The notes: generated by a model not told the origin, from the sequence alone. 5,581 bases of DNA from Anaerolineae bacterium (GCA_016929775.1 JAFGIE010000052.1:1-5581); one strand, 5' to 3'. Shown: positions 1 through 5,581, counted from the stretch's first letter. A program made the numbers and translations.

Positions 1-14
1 CTACGGGAGAAGAC

Positions 15-33
15 GTCACGTGAGACACGTGAC
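15..33. repeat. Perfect 8-bp inverted repeat with 3-nt spacer, possible operator
   Basis: The sequence GTCACGTG-AGA-CACGTGAC is a perfect inverted repeat with 8-bp arms and a 3-nt spacer. It can also be read as two direct CACGTGA units 9 nt apart. It lies 36 nt upstream of the candidate -10 hexamer of the nucleotidyltransferase gene, where an activator or repressor dimer could bind. No T-tract follows, so a rho-independent terminator is unlikely. The symmetry is seen directly; the operator role is inferred, and no regulator is recognised. Confidence 0.4.
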
Positions 34-45
34 CTACAGCGTTCC

Positions 46-74
46 TGTGCAAAAGCGAGATGGTGTGGTAGAAT
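46..74 (+). promoter_or_regulatory. Candidate extended -10 promoter of the nucleotidyltransferase gene
   Basis: TAGAAT at 69-74 matches the sigma-70 -10 consensus at five of six positions and is preceded by TGG at 66-68, giving an extended -10 TGn motif. The best -35 at 17-bp spacing is TGTGCA (46-51), with only three matches, so the extended -10 would have to compensate. Transcription would begin near 81-82, leaving a leader of about 30 nt that includes the AGGAGG at 93-98. Prediction by eye only. Confidence 0.4.
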
Positions 75-112
75 GAGCGCGACCCCGCAGGCAGGAGGAA
101 CAGGCAGCAGAG

Positions 113-1717
113 ATGGTCCCGGAGTGCAGGAACACGGAACAGAATATGCTCGAGATGGGTGGCGCAGCACGACGCGTCGATGCTGCGGCCCGCGGCATGC
201 CGCTGGTCGAGGCGGTGTTCGACCTGGCGGAAGCGCAAGGGGCGGCCCTGTACCTGGTCGGCGGGACGGTGCGAGACATGCTGCTGGGCCGCGAGACGCA
301 CGACCTCGACTTTGCAGTCGACGGCGACGGGCTGCGCATCGCCCGCTATGTGGCGGACAGGCTGGGCGGCGCATACGTGTCGCTGGATCCAGAGCGGCGT
401 ACGGGGCGCGTGGTGCTGCGCGGCGGCACCGTGGTGCACACGGACGGGAATGCCGTTCACGAGGGGGAAGCCCTCTCGCTCGATCTTGCTTCTTTCCGTG
501 GGCCGGACCTCGAGGCGGACCTGCGCGACCGCGACCTGACGATCAATGCCATGGCCGTGCGCCGCGCGAGCGATGGCTCCTACGTCCTGGTGGACCCATT
601 GGGCGGTGTGGCGGACCTGCACGAAAGGCGGCTCCGCGCCACCTCGCCCCACGCCTTTGGCGATGATCCGGTGCGCACGCTGCGCGCCGTACGCCTGGCG
701 GTGCAGTTCGACTGCCAGATCGAGCCACAAACGCGCCGCTGGCTGATGGAGGCAGTGCCGGGCCTTCCCGCGGCGTCGGCCGAGCGGGTACGCGACGAGT
801 GGTGCAGGACCCTGGAGCAGCGCGGCGCGGGCGATGCAGTCGAGCAGATGGTGGGCCTGGGCCTGCTGGCGCACGTCGCGCCGCCGCTGGCGGCGCTGGT
901 CTCGGTCAAAGCGCCGCATCCAGCCGCAGCGGGCGATGCGCTCTCGCACGGGATCGAGACGCTGCGCGCGGTCGAGCGGCTGGTCGGCGCGTTCGGCGGC
1001 CATGCGGACAGGGAGGTGACGCTGCCGGCCCCGGTCCAGGCGGTTGCGCCGCAGCTGGCACATCGCTACGCGTCGCCGATCTGTGACGAGCGCACGCACG
1101 AGGCCCTGCTCAAATGTGCAGCCTTGCTCCATCGGGTAGCCCTTTCCCAGCAGACAGGCGTGTCCCCGCCGAGCGACGGGGCAATGCCAGCGGCGAACGA
1201 GCGGGCGGCGCGCATTGCTGCCGAAAGCGCTACCATCGCGACCGAGTTGGCGCGATGGTGGCGCCTCAGCAATGCCGAGGTACAGATGCTCCGCGTAGCG
1301 ATCGCCATGCGCCCACGCGCCGCACGCCTGGCCCGAGAGGGCGGCGTCGACCGGCGCGCGATCTATCGCTACTACCGGGACGCGGGCGAGCACGGCATCG
1401 ACGCCGCGGCCCTGGCCCTTGGGACGGTGCCGGCAACGGGGCGCGCTGACGGGTCCGCAGCGCGATGGCAGCACGATGCCGAACAGCTATCCCGCCTGTG
1501 GCACGCATTCTACTTCGAATACCGTCAGGTCGTCAACCCGCCGCCGCTGCTGAGCGGGCGCGACCTGATGCAGCTGGGGATGACGCCCGGCCCGCAGATG
1601 GGCGAGCTGATCGGCTACCTGCGCGAGGAACAGGCAGCAGGTGAGATCGGGACGCGAGGCGAGGCGGTGCAGGCGGCACGGGGGTGGCTCAGGAGAGCGG
1701 ATGCGGGCGGCGGGTGA
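113..1717 (+). CDS. CCA tRNA nucleotidyltransferase / poly(A) polymerase family protein with degenerate HD domain
   Basis: Class II nucleotidyltransferase of the CCA-adding/poly(A) polymerase family, 534 residues. It is expected in the cytoplasm, adding or repairing the 3' CCA of tRNA, or polyadenylating RNA. The head domain (about 45-170) has GGTVRD (50-55), the metal-binding pair in DLDF (D64, D66) and RDLTINAMA (140-148). DPLGG (161-165) and the neck motif DDPVRTLRAVRLA (184-196) match the nucleotide-template region. After the RNA-binding neck, residues about 275-400 align with an HD domain, but its metal ligands look lost: LLH is followed by R341, and the later His positions are not His. 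The C-terminus (about 480-527, SGRDLMQLGMTPGPQMG) matches the C-terminal module of long bacterial CCA enzymes. ATG 113 is 14 nt after AGGAGG, which is long; ATG 146, 6 nt after GGAA, is an alternative. CCA-adding versus poly(A) activity cannot be decided here. Confidence 0.93.
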   Translation: MVPECRNTEQNMLEMGGAARRVDAAARGMPLVEAVFDLAEAQGAALYLVGGTVRDMLLGRETHDLDFAVDGDGLRIARYVADRLGGAYVSLDPERRTGRVVLRGGTVVHTDGNAVHEGEALSLDLASFRGPDLEADLRDRDLTINAMAVRRASDGSYVLVDPLGGVADLHERRLRATSPHAFGDDPVRTLRAVRLAVQFDCQIEPQTRRWLMEAVPGLPAASAERVRDEWCRTLEQRGAGDAVEQMVGLGLLAHVAPPLAALVSVKAPHPAAAGDALSHGIETLRAVERLVGAFGGHADREVTLPAPVQAVAPQLAHRYASPICDERTHEALLKCAALLHRVALSQQTGVSPPSDGAMPAANERAARIAAESATIATELARWWRLSNAEVQMLRVAIAMRPRAARLAREGGVDRRAIYRYYRDAGEHGIDAAALALGTVPATGRADGSAARWQHDAEQLSRLWHAFYFEYRQVVNPPPLLSGRDLMQLGMTPGPQMGELIGYLREEQAAGEIGTRGEAVQAARGWLRRADAGGG

Positions 1718-1730
1718 GGTCGGGGGAAGC

Positions 1731-1737
1731 AGGAGGT
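1731..1737 (+). promoter_or_regulatory. Ribosome binding site fixing the HAD gene start
   Basis: AGGAGGT lies 9 nt before ATG 1747. This supports that start over the in-frame GTG at 1684, which would overlap the end of the upstream gene, add 21 low-complexity residues, and has no comparable ribosome binding site. Confidence 0.8.
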
Positions 1738-1746
1738 CCTAGCGGG

Positions 1747-2220
1747 ATGGTGAGTTTGCAGATCCCTGGGTGGGGGCACGTCGACCTGTCGGCGGTGGTG
1801 CTCGATCTGAACGGCACGGTGACGGTCGACGGGGAGGTGATCCCTGGGGTGGCGAAGCGGATCCTGGCCCTGCAGGGGGCGGGGATGACCTGCTATCTGC
1901 TCACGGCGGACACGCGGGGCCTCGGCGCGGCGACGGCGGCGGCGCTCGGGGTGGTGCTGGAGCGGCTGCAGGGCGGCGACGAGGCGGCGAAAAAGGCGGC
2001 GTTCGTGCGGCGGGTCGGGGCGGAGCGGGTTTTCGCGGTGGGCAATGGGGCGAACGACGCGGAGATGCTGCGCGCGGCGGCGGTGGGCGTAGCGGTGCTC
2101 CAGGCGGAGGGCACGTCTGTGGCGGCGCTGGAGGGGGCGGACCTGGTGGTGCCGGGGATTGATGCGGCGCTCGATCTGCTGCTGGAGCCGCAGCGGCTGG
2201 TGGCTACGTTGAGGAGGTAG
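1747..2220 (+). CDS. Small HAD-superfamily hydrolase, soluble P-type ATPase-like
   Basis: Protein of 157 residues, about the size of a bare HAD core without a cap domain. Motif I is DLNGT (20-24): D20 is the expected phospho-accepting aspartate, while the second acidic residue of the usual DxD is N22. Motif II is T54 in LLTAD, motif III is probably K82 or K83, and motif IV is GNGANDAEM (99-107), with D104 as the likely Mg2+ ligand and N100 where many HADs have Asp. The pattern resembles the soluble P-type-ATPase-like HAD proteins (COG4087 type), which are small, cytosolic and of unknown substrate. It starts 29 nt after the nucleotidyltransferase stop on the same strand with its own strong ribosome binding site, so an operon is likely. 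The coding strand is unusually rich in GGCGG and GGGG runs. Specific substrate unknown. Confidence 0.85.
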   Translation: MVSLQIPGWGHVDLSAVVLDLNGTVTVDGEVIPGVAKRILALQGAGMTCYLLTADTRGLGAATAAALGVVLERLQGGDEAAKKAAFVRRVGAERVFAVGNGANDAEMLRAAAVGVAVLQAEGTSVAALEGADLVVPGIDAALDLLLEPQRLVATLRR

Positions 2221-2240
2221 GGGGTCTGCGGGAAGAGAGG

Positions 2241-2270
2241 ACAACAACGAATAGGGAAGAGAACGAATAG
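2241..2270 (+). repeat. Junction repeat element, copy 1
   Basis: Contains two AACGAATAGGG units starting at 2246 and 2262, exactly 16 nt apart. Positions 2244-2268 are identical over 25 bp to 2336-2360 (copy 3). A GGGAAGAGA motif inside it (2254-2262) also occurs just before it at 2230-2238. It lies in the convergent gap after the HAD gene. Confidence 0.85.
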
Positions 2271-2316
2271 GGCGAGTTAGCCGGGTCTATTCGTTGGTTT
2301 CCCCATTCGCTGTTGT
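2241..2316. other. Large imperfect hairpin in the convergent gap, possible bidirectional terminator
   Basis: Copy 1 can pair with inverted copy 2 in four uninterrupted stems: 2262-2270 with 2287-2295 (9 bp), 2254-2258 with 2299-2303 (5 bp), 2248-2252 with 2305-2309 (5 bp), and 2241-2246 with 2311-2316 (6 bp). They are separated by single mismatches and one 3x3 internal loop, around a 16-nt apical loop. It sits where two convergent genes end, so transcription termination is plausible. There is no U-tract on either side, so it is not a canonical intrinsic terminator. Pairing is seen; function is inferred. Confidence 0.5.
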
Positions 2317-2322
2317 GTTGTC
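2287..2322 (-). repeat. Junction repeat element, copy 2, inverted
   Basis: Read on the minus strand this is a diverged version of copies 1 and 3. It begins GACAAC, has CGAATGGGGAAA and then CGAATAG, with the two CGAAT cores 16 nt apart (ATTCG at 2289-2293 and 2305-2309 on the plus strand). It carries a few extra bases (ACAAC duplication) and several substitutions compared with copies 1 and 3. Confidence 0.75.
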
Positions 2323-2334
2323 AGGACCGGACAC

Positions 2335-2361
2335 GACAACGAATAGGGAAGAGAACGAATT
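2335..2361 (+). repeat. Junction repeat element, copy 3
   Basis: Direct copy of element 1: 2336-2360 is a perfect 25-bp match to 2244-2268, and the CGAAT cores at 2340 and 2356 are again 16 nt apart. It ends 22 nt before the stop codon of the convergent TIM barrel gene. It can pair with copy 2 as an alternative to the copy 1/copy 2 hairpin. Confidence 0.85.
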
Positions 2362-2382
2362 AGGTACGTGGGTGGAAGAACC

Positions 2383-3213
2383 TCACGATGGCGCGTCTTC
2401 GCAGAGGGGGAGGAGGCTCTGGTACATGCGGCGGGCCGCCTCCGCCGCGGGCAGTGCCCACAGACCCTCGTTAAAGAGTTCGATCGAGAAGAAACCCTGG
2501 TAGCCGTGATGCTCGATCTGGCCCAGGATGGCCGGCAGGTCGAGGATCCCCTCGCCAGGCAGAACGCGGTCGCTGTTGCAGTTGCTGAGCTCGGGGTGCA
2601 GGTCGCGCATGTCGTCGACGTGCACGTGCTTGATCAGGGCCACGTTACCGGCATTGAGCTCGGCGAACTTGGTCGGGGTGCAGTAATAGTGGGCCGGGTC
2701 AAAGACGACACCGACGCGGACGGTGCCGGACCGCCGCGCGATGTCAGCGGCCATGCGCAGGGTCTTGACCAGAGGCGACCAGTTGAACTCGATGCACAGG
2801 GTAACGCCGGTGTGCTCGACCGCGGCGGCGACGGAGGCAAAAGCCGCCGCCATCTCGTCGACCGAGTCGGGAAGGGGCTCGGCTGGGCCGTCGGTGCCTA
2901 CGACGAGAGTAGAGCCCCCGAGGCCGGCCAGGAACTCGGCTGCCTGGACGATGCGGGCGTGGTTGCGCTCGCGCTGCTCGAGCGGAGAGAAGCACTCGAC
3001 GATGCTGTCGAACCCGCCGATGCAGCGCATGTCGTAGCGCTCGAGGAGGCCGCGCACCTCGTCTAGGGGATGTCCCTCAGCCAGGTACCCGCGGACGTGG
3101 TGAAGGGGGAATTCGACGTTGCGAAAGCCTGCGGCGTGGTAGGCGGCGAGCGAATCGGGCAAGTTGGCGCGGATGGTGGAGACTGAGTTGATCGCGAGCT
3201 GTGAACGTTTCAC
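2383..3213 (-). CDS. Xylose isomerase-like TIM barrel protein (sugar phosphate isomerase/epimerase family)
   Basis: Protein of 276 residues, a typical length for the AP-endonuclease-2/xylose-isomerase-like TIM barrel family (isomerases, epimerases and dehydratases of sugars and inositols). The metal site looks complete: E142 in CIEFNW, D172 and H175 in FDPAH, H198 in KHVHVDD, and E245 in FSIELF. R216 followed by LPGEG (218-222) matches the substrate-binding loop common in these enzymes. No signal peptide is visible, so it is probably cytosolic. The start is GTG at 3213-3211, with AGGAGG 4 nt upstream; a nearby ATG (3226-3224) is out of frame. Its neighbours include no sugar transporter, kinase or dehydrogenase, so the substrate cannot be named. 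An endonuclease IV role is unlikely because the full set of three-metal His/Asp ligands of that enzyme is not evident. Confidence 0.9.
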   Translation of the reverse strand: MKRSQLAINSVSTIRANLPDSLAAYHAAGFRNVEFPLHHVRGYLAEGHPLDEVRGLLERYDMRCIGGFDSIVECFSPLEQRERNHARIVQAAEFLAGLGGSTLVVGTDGPAEPLPDSVDEMAAAFASVAAAVEHTGVTLCIEFNWSPLVKTLRMAADIARRSGTVRVGVVFDPAHYYCTPTKFAELNAGNVALIKHVHVDDMRDLHPELSNCNSDRVLPGEGILDLPAILGQIEHHGYQGFFSIELFNEGLWALPAAEAARRMYQSLLPLCEDAPS

Positions 3214-3482
3214 GGGTCCTCCTCATGTTGGAATGGCGCCGGGCAGAGCGCGTCTGTCTCCCGGGGCAGGTTGTCTGGAGCAGGCCTGCCGTGAAGATGC
3301 CCCCATGGAAGACGCGCGATCCCGGAGGGCGAGGCATACCCGGGCCTTGACCTTGGCGCGAGCTCTTCTCTGATGAACCCGTGCTCCAACCCGTAGACCA
3401 ACCCCGGAATGCCTCGCTAGCTGCGCGCCGGCTGGTCACCTATCGTGGGCGAGGGCTGGGTGGGCGGCACGTGGCACAGTGG
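3214..3482 (-). other. Non-coding gap / leader upstream of the TIM barrel gene
   Basis: This 269-nt gap separates the membrane-protein stop from the TIM barrel start. It holds the TIM ribosome binding site (AGGAGG on the minus strand, 3223-3218), a 9-bp inverted pair GCGAGGCAT (3329-3337) / ATGCCTCGC (3409-3417), and a 10-bp palindrome GCAGGCCTGC around 3280-3290. No convincing -35/-10 pair, T-tract terminator, tRNA or known riboswitch was recognised. Its length makes a separate promoter for the TIM gene plausible but unproven. Confidence 0.4.
3218..3223 (-). promoter_or_regulatory. Ribosome binding site of the TIM barrel gene
   Basis: On the minus strand AGGAGG is followed by ACCC and then GTG. 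The 4-nt spacing is short but usable, and it selects the GTG start because no in-frame ATG with a better site lies nearby. Confidence 0.7.
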
Positions 3483-4265
3483 TCATACTCCGGGCAGAGG
3501 CTGGACATCTGGCGCACGCTCGCCCTGGCCCAAGCGGGCGACGATGCGCCCGCCGACCCAGAGCCCGAGGGCGTGGGCGACGATCAGCAGCCACAGCGCG
3601 TCGACGGAGTAGACGAGGATCGCGGTGCAGAGCGCGGCGAGCACGTCCTGAACGACGCGATAGCCGCGCGCCCCCGTGAGCTGGCCAAGCCACCACGGGT
3701 CTAGGAGCCAAGGCAGGACCGCGAGGACGAAACCGGCCAACGCGACGTAAACGGGATCGGCAGTGTACAGTGCCGCGACCCCGCGTAGAAAGGCCCAGTA
3801 GACCTGGAGGAGCAGCGCCTCGCCGAGCGCCCCCCACCAGGAGAGGGTTGCATCGCCGTCTGGTGTGATCGGTGCCGTCCTCGCGTACCAGACCCACAGC
3901 ACGATCTGGATAGCCAAGAGCCCAGCCGCGATCGCCACCCCGCGGCCCACCGCAAGCAGCCCTTCCGGCTCGCCGACGCCCAACAGCTGCAGGCCCAGCT
4001 CAAGGGGGCTCTCTTCGACGTAGGTGGTGGGGATGCCCAGCGCGGAGACGAGCGCTCCCCGCCACAGGACCGCGGTCGGCACGCCGAAGCAGAAGCAGAC
4101 ACGCGCCAGTTGGATGAGCGCCTGCCCCCAGGTGGAACGCCGCAACCGCAACCGGGCCGCCAGGTTGACTGCCAGCACATGCATGCTGAGCATGCAGAGC
4201 ACGAGCAAGGTCAGTTTTTCGCGAGTCAACTCGGGGCCGAGGGCCCAGCGGAGTGGATCGAGCAC
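3483..4265 (-). CDS. Polytopic integral membrane protein, family uncertain
   Basis: Protein of 260 residues with about six hydrophobic helices: roughly 18-36, 49-68, 104-127, 145-163, 171-190 and 205-238 (the last may be two). The GTG start at 4265-4263 has AGGAG 7 nt upstream, and the preceding kinase gene stops 14 nt earlier, so the two are very likely co-transcribed and perhaps translationally coupled. The tail (241-260) is hydrophilic and rich in Pro, Gly and Arg. Family assignment is open. QVYWAFLRG (154-162) and the late IVAHALGLW (228-236) faintly recall CPBP (type II CAAX-protease-like) motifs, but the EExxxR glutamates and the second histidine motif are missing, so protease activity is not supported. 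Its position suggests a role with the kinase, as sensor partner, input or output, which is inference. Confidence 0.85.
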   Translation of the reverse strand: MLDPLRWALGPELTREKLTLLVLCMLSMHVLAVNLAARLRLRRSTWGQALIQLARVCFCFGVPTAVLWRGALVSALGIPTTYVEESPLELGLQLLGVGEPEGLLAVGRGVAIAAGLLAIQIVLWVWYARTAPITPDGDATLSWWGALGEALLLQVYWAFLRGVAALYTADPVYVALAGFVLAVLPWLLDPWWLGQLTGARGYRVVQDVLAALCTAILVYSVDALWLLIVAHALGLWVGGRIVARLGQGERAPDVQPLPGV

Positions 4266-4272
4266 AGAGAGG

Positions 4273-4277
4273 CTCCT
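4273..4277 (-). promoter_or_regulatory. Ribosome binding site of the membrane-protein gene, abutting the kinase stop codon
   Basis: AGGAG on the minus strand lies 7 nt before the GTG start and just 2 nt after the kinase TGA (4282-4280). This arrangement favours termination-reinitiation coupling between the two genes. Confidence 0.7.
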
Positions 4278-4279
4278 GA

Positions 4280-5581
4280 TCAGGCCAAGTCTTGCTGCAA
4301 AGGGACCACCAGGCGCACTGTGGTGCCCCGGCCGGGCGCGGTGCGCACGGTTGCGCGCCCGTTCACCAATGCAGCACGCTCCTGGAGGTTCAGCAGGCCA
4401 AAGCTGCCGCGTTCGTCATAGCGGGCCATGGTCGCCGCATAGTCAAACCCGATGCCGTTGTCCTCGACCTCGGTCACAAAGTGGCCATCGTGGACGTGCA
4501 TGCGTACCCAGACCTGCTCGGCATTGGAGTACTTTCTCGCGTTGGTGAGCGCTTCTTCGGTGACGAACCAGGCCACCGCCTGCAGGTTCGGGTCCACGCG
4601 CTCGCCCAGCTCCTCATCGATCTCGAGGGAGACCGGCAACTCGCACGTCTCGTGGAGCCGCTCGACGAGCTGCTCGACCGCCACCTTGATGCCCTGGGTC
4701 TCAAGCACGACCGGGCGCAGAGTAAAGAGCATGGTGCGGATCTCTTTGGTCGTGCGGCGGGCCAGGTTCTCCAGCTTGAACAGCTCGCTCTTGACGCGTT
4801 CTGGGTCTTGATCGATCATCAACCGCGCATAGTTCAGGCGCATGGCGATGGCCGACATGGCTTGGGTCGGACCGTCGTGCAGGTCGCGCGCCAGCTTGTT
4901 CCGCTCCTCTTCCCCAACCGCCAGGATGCGCTCTTTTTCCTGCTGCAGGTCCTGGTACAGCTGGGCGCTGTTCATCGCGACCGCGCCCTGGTTGGCCACC
5001 GCCTTGAGCACTTGGGCGTGGACATCGGCAAAGGCCTTTGGCTTGGTACTGGCAAAGACCACTGCGCCATAGATCTCGAACCCGGCGGAGAGCGGCACGC
5101 AGACTGCCGAGTGGCAGCGACGGAAGGGCGTGAACCTCTGGAGGGCAGGATCGTCAGCCAAAGTATCGACGATGACCGGGCTCCCGCGACTCACGGTCGC
5201 GAACAGGACGCCGGCATCGGGGCTGACCGTCTGCCGCGCCTCCGGCGGGTTGATGTTACGAGAGGCGGCGACATAGAGGCCGTCCGCCCCAAAGAGGAAC
5301 ACGGCGCTCGCCGGCTGCTCGCGCACGTGCATCGGGTCTTGGTCCTGCTCAAAGAGCTCCTCAAACGCAGTAGCGCTGATCTCGAGCAACGCATCGAGGA
5401 TCCGGGCCGGGTTGAGCGTGGCACCCAGCATAAGCGCCATCTCGTACACGGCGCGCGCCCGTTCCGTCGCCGCGCGAAGGCGCTTGAGCTCTTCCCGCAG
5501 CTCCTTGGCCTTGGCGTTGGGAAGGGGGGGCTCTTGCTTGAGGTAATAAGCCAGGAACCCGCCCAAGAGCGAGACGAGCAC
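4280..5581 (-). CDS. GAF-domain sensor histidine kinase, LiaS/NarL type, N-terminus outside the window
   Basis: At least 433 residues are present; the reading frame is open to the window edge, so the real start is probably upstream (the first codon here is GTG). Residues numbered from that codon: 2-15 are the end of a membrane helix, about 24-48 a charged coiled-coil linker, about 55-210 a GAF domain, and 222-290 a HisKA_3 dimerisation domain with the phospho-acceptor H235 in RDLHDGPTQ (232-240). The HATPase_c domain follows: N box TEEALTNARKYSN (341-353, N347), G1 DNGIGFD (374-380), G2 GSFGLLNLQERA (392-403) and GRGTTVRL (417-424). All catalytic motifs are intact. The protein should autophosphorylate at the inner membrane face and pass phosphate to a NarL/LuxR-type regulator. 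No regulator is encoded downstream; it may lie upstream, outside the window. The ligand of the GAF domain is unknown. Confidence 0.93.
   Translation of the reverse strand: MLVSLLGGFLAYYLKQEPPLPNAKAKELREELKRLRAATERARAVYEMALMLGATLNPARILDALLEISATAFEELFEQDQDPMHVREQPASAVFLFGADGLYVAASRNINPPEARQTVSPDAGVLFATVSRGSPVIVDTLADDPALQRFTPFRRCHSAVCVPLSAGFEIYGAVVFASTKPKAFADVHAQVLKAVANQGAVAMNSAQLYQDLQQEKERILAVGEEERNKLARDLHDGPTQAMSAIAMRLNYARLMIDQDPERVKSELFKLENLARRTTKEIRTMLFTLRPVVLETQGIKVAVEQLVERLHETCELPVSLEIDEELGERVDPNLQAVAWFVTEEALTNARKYSNAEQVWVRMHVHDGHFVTEVEDNGIGFDYAATMARYDERGSFGLLNLQERAALVNGRATVRTAPGRGTTVRLVVPLQQDLA

Noticed and set aside
73..666. Plus-strand open frame starting upstream of the nucleotidyltransferase
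   Set aside because: It overlaps the real gene in another frame, and its translation is Arg/Gly/Ala-rich with no recognisable domain.
1684..1746. GTG at 1684 as the start of the HAD protein
   Set aside because: The added 21 residues are low-complexity and overlap the upstream gene, whereas ATG 1747 has a well-placed AGGAGGT and begins right before the conserved HAD core.
2221..2382. CRISPR array or integron attC site in the convergent gap
   Set aside because: There are only three copies, in mixed orientation with unequal spacing and no cas genes, and no attC core sites (GTTRRRY-type) or integrase are present.
2368..3066. Long plus-strand open frame opposite the TIM barrel gene
   Set aside because: The minus-strand frame encodes a complete, recognisable enzyme. 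The plus-strand frame is its antisense shadow, typical of high-GC DNA.
3210..3401. Minus-strand frame of about 63 codons in the gap before the TIM barrel gene (reads like GLVYGLEHGFIREELA near its start)
   Set aside because: It would need a TTG start without a ribosome binding site, is preceded by an in-frame stop, overlaps the TIM gene start, and its later part looks like random GC-rich translation. A gene remnant cannot be excluded.
5090..5125. Cys-His pair in the kinase GAF domain (RRCHSAVC, 154-161) as a possible bilin-binding cyanobacteriochrome motif
   Set aside because: In cyanobacteriochromes the Cys-His pair lies well before the strand leading to VPL. Here it directly abuts that strand, and the other chromophore-pocket motifs are not visible.

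Overview
The window is a GC-rich bacterial chromosomal segment, judged by eye. It carries five protein-coding genes in two convergent blocks. The GC content, GTG starts, strong AGGAGG ribosome binding sites and gene types (a long HD-containing CCA/poly(A) nucleotidyltransferase, a LiaS/NarL-type GAF histidine kinase, a sugar-isomerase-like TIM barrel) would fit Chloroflexota or a related high-GC lineage. That placement is inference; no rRNA or other phylogenetic marker is present.

Plus-strand block (1-2220): a short upstream region holds a perfect inverted repeat and a candidate extended -10 promoter. It is followed by a full-length tRNA nucleotidyltransferase/poly(A) polymerase family gene (113-1717). 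After 29 nt comes a small HAD hydrolase of the soluble P-type-ATPase-like kind (1747-2220). The two are probably co-transcribed.

Convergent junction (2221-2382): this gap has no gene and is occupied by three copies of a repeat element, two direct and one inverted between them. Each element carries two CGAAT-centred half-sites exactly 16 nt apart. The copies can pair into large, mutually exclusive hairpins. This is the most unusual non-coding structure in the window.

Minus-strand block (5581 down to 2383): a sensor histidine kinase cut by the window edge (membrane segment end, GAF, HisKA_3, HATPase) is followed after 14 nt by a six-helix membrane protein whose ribosome binding site lies next to the kinase stop codon. 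After a 269-nt gap comes a xylose-isomerase-like TIM barrel enzyme with its own ribosome binding site. The kinase and the membrane protein look translationally linked; the TIM barrel gene may be a separate unit.

No clear novel defence or mobile system is visible. The points that merit a second look are the junction repeats, the apparently metal-dead HD domain in the nucleotidyltransferase, and the kinase paired with a membrane protein instead of a response regulator.
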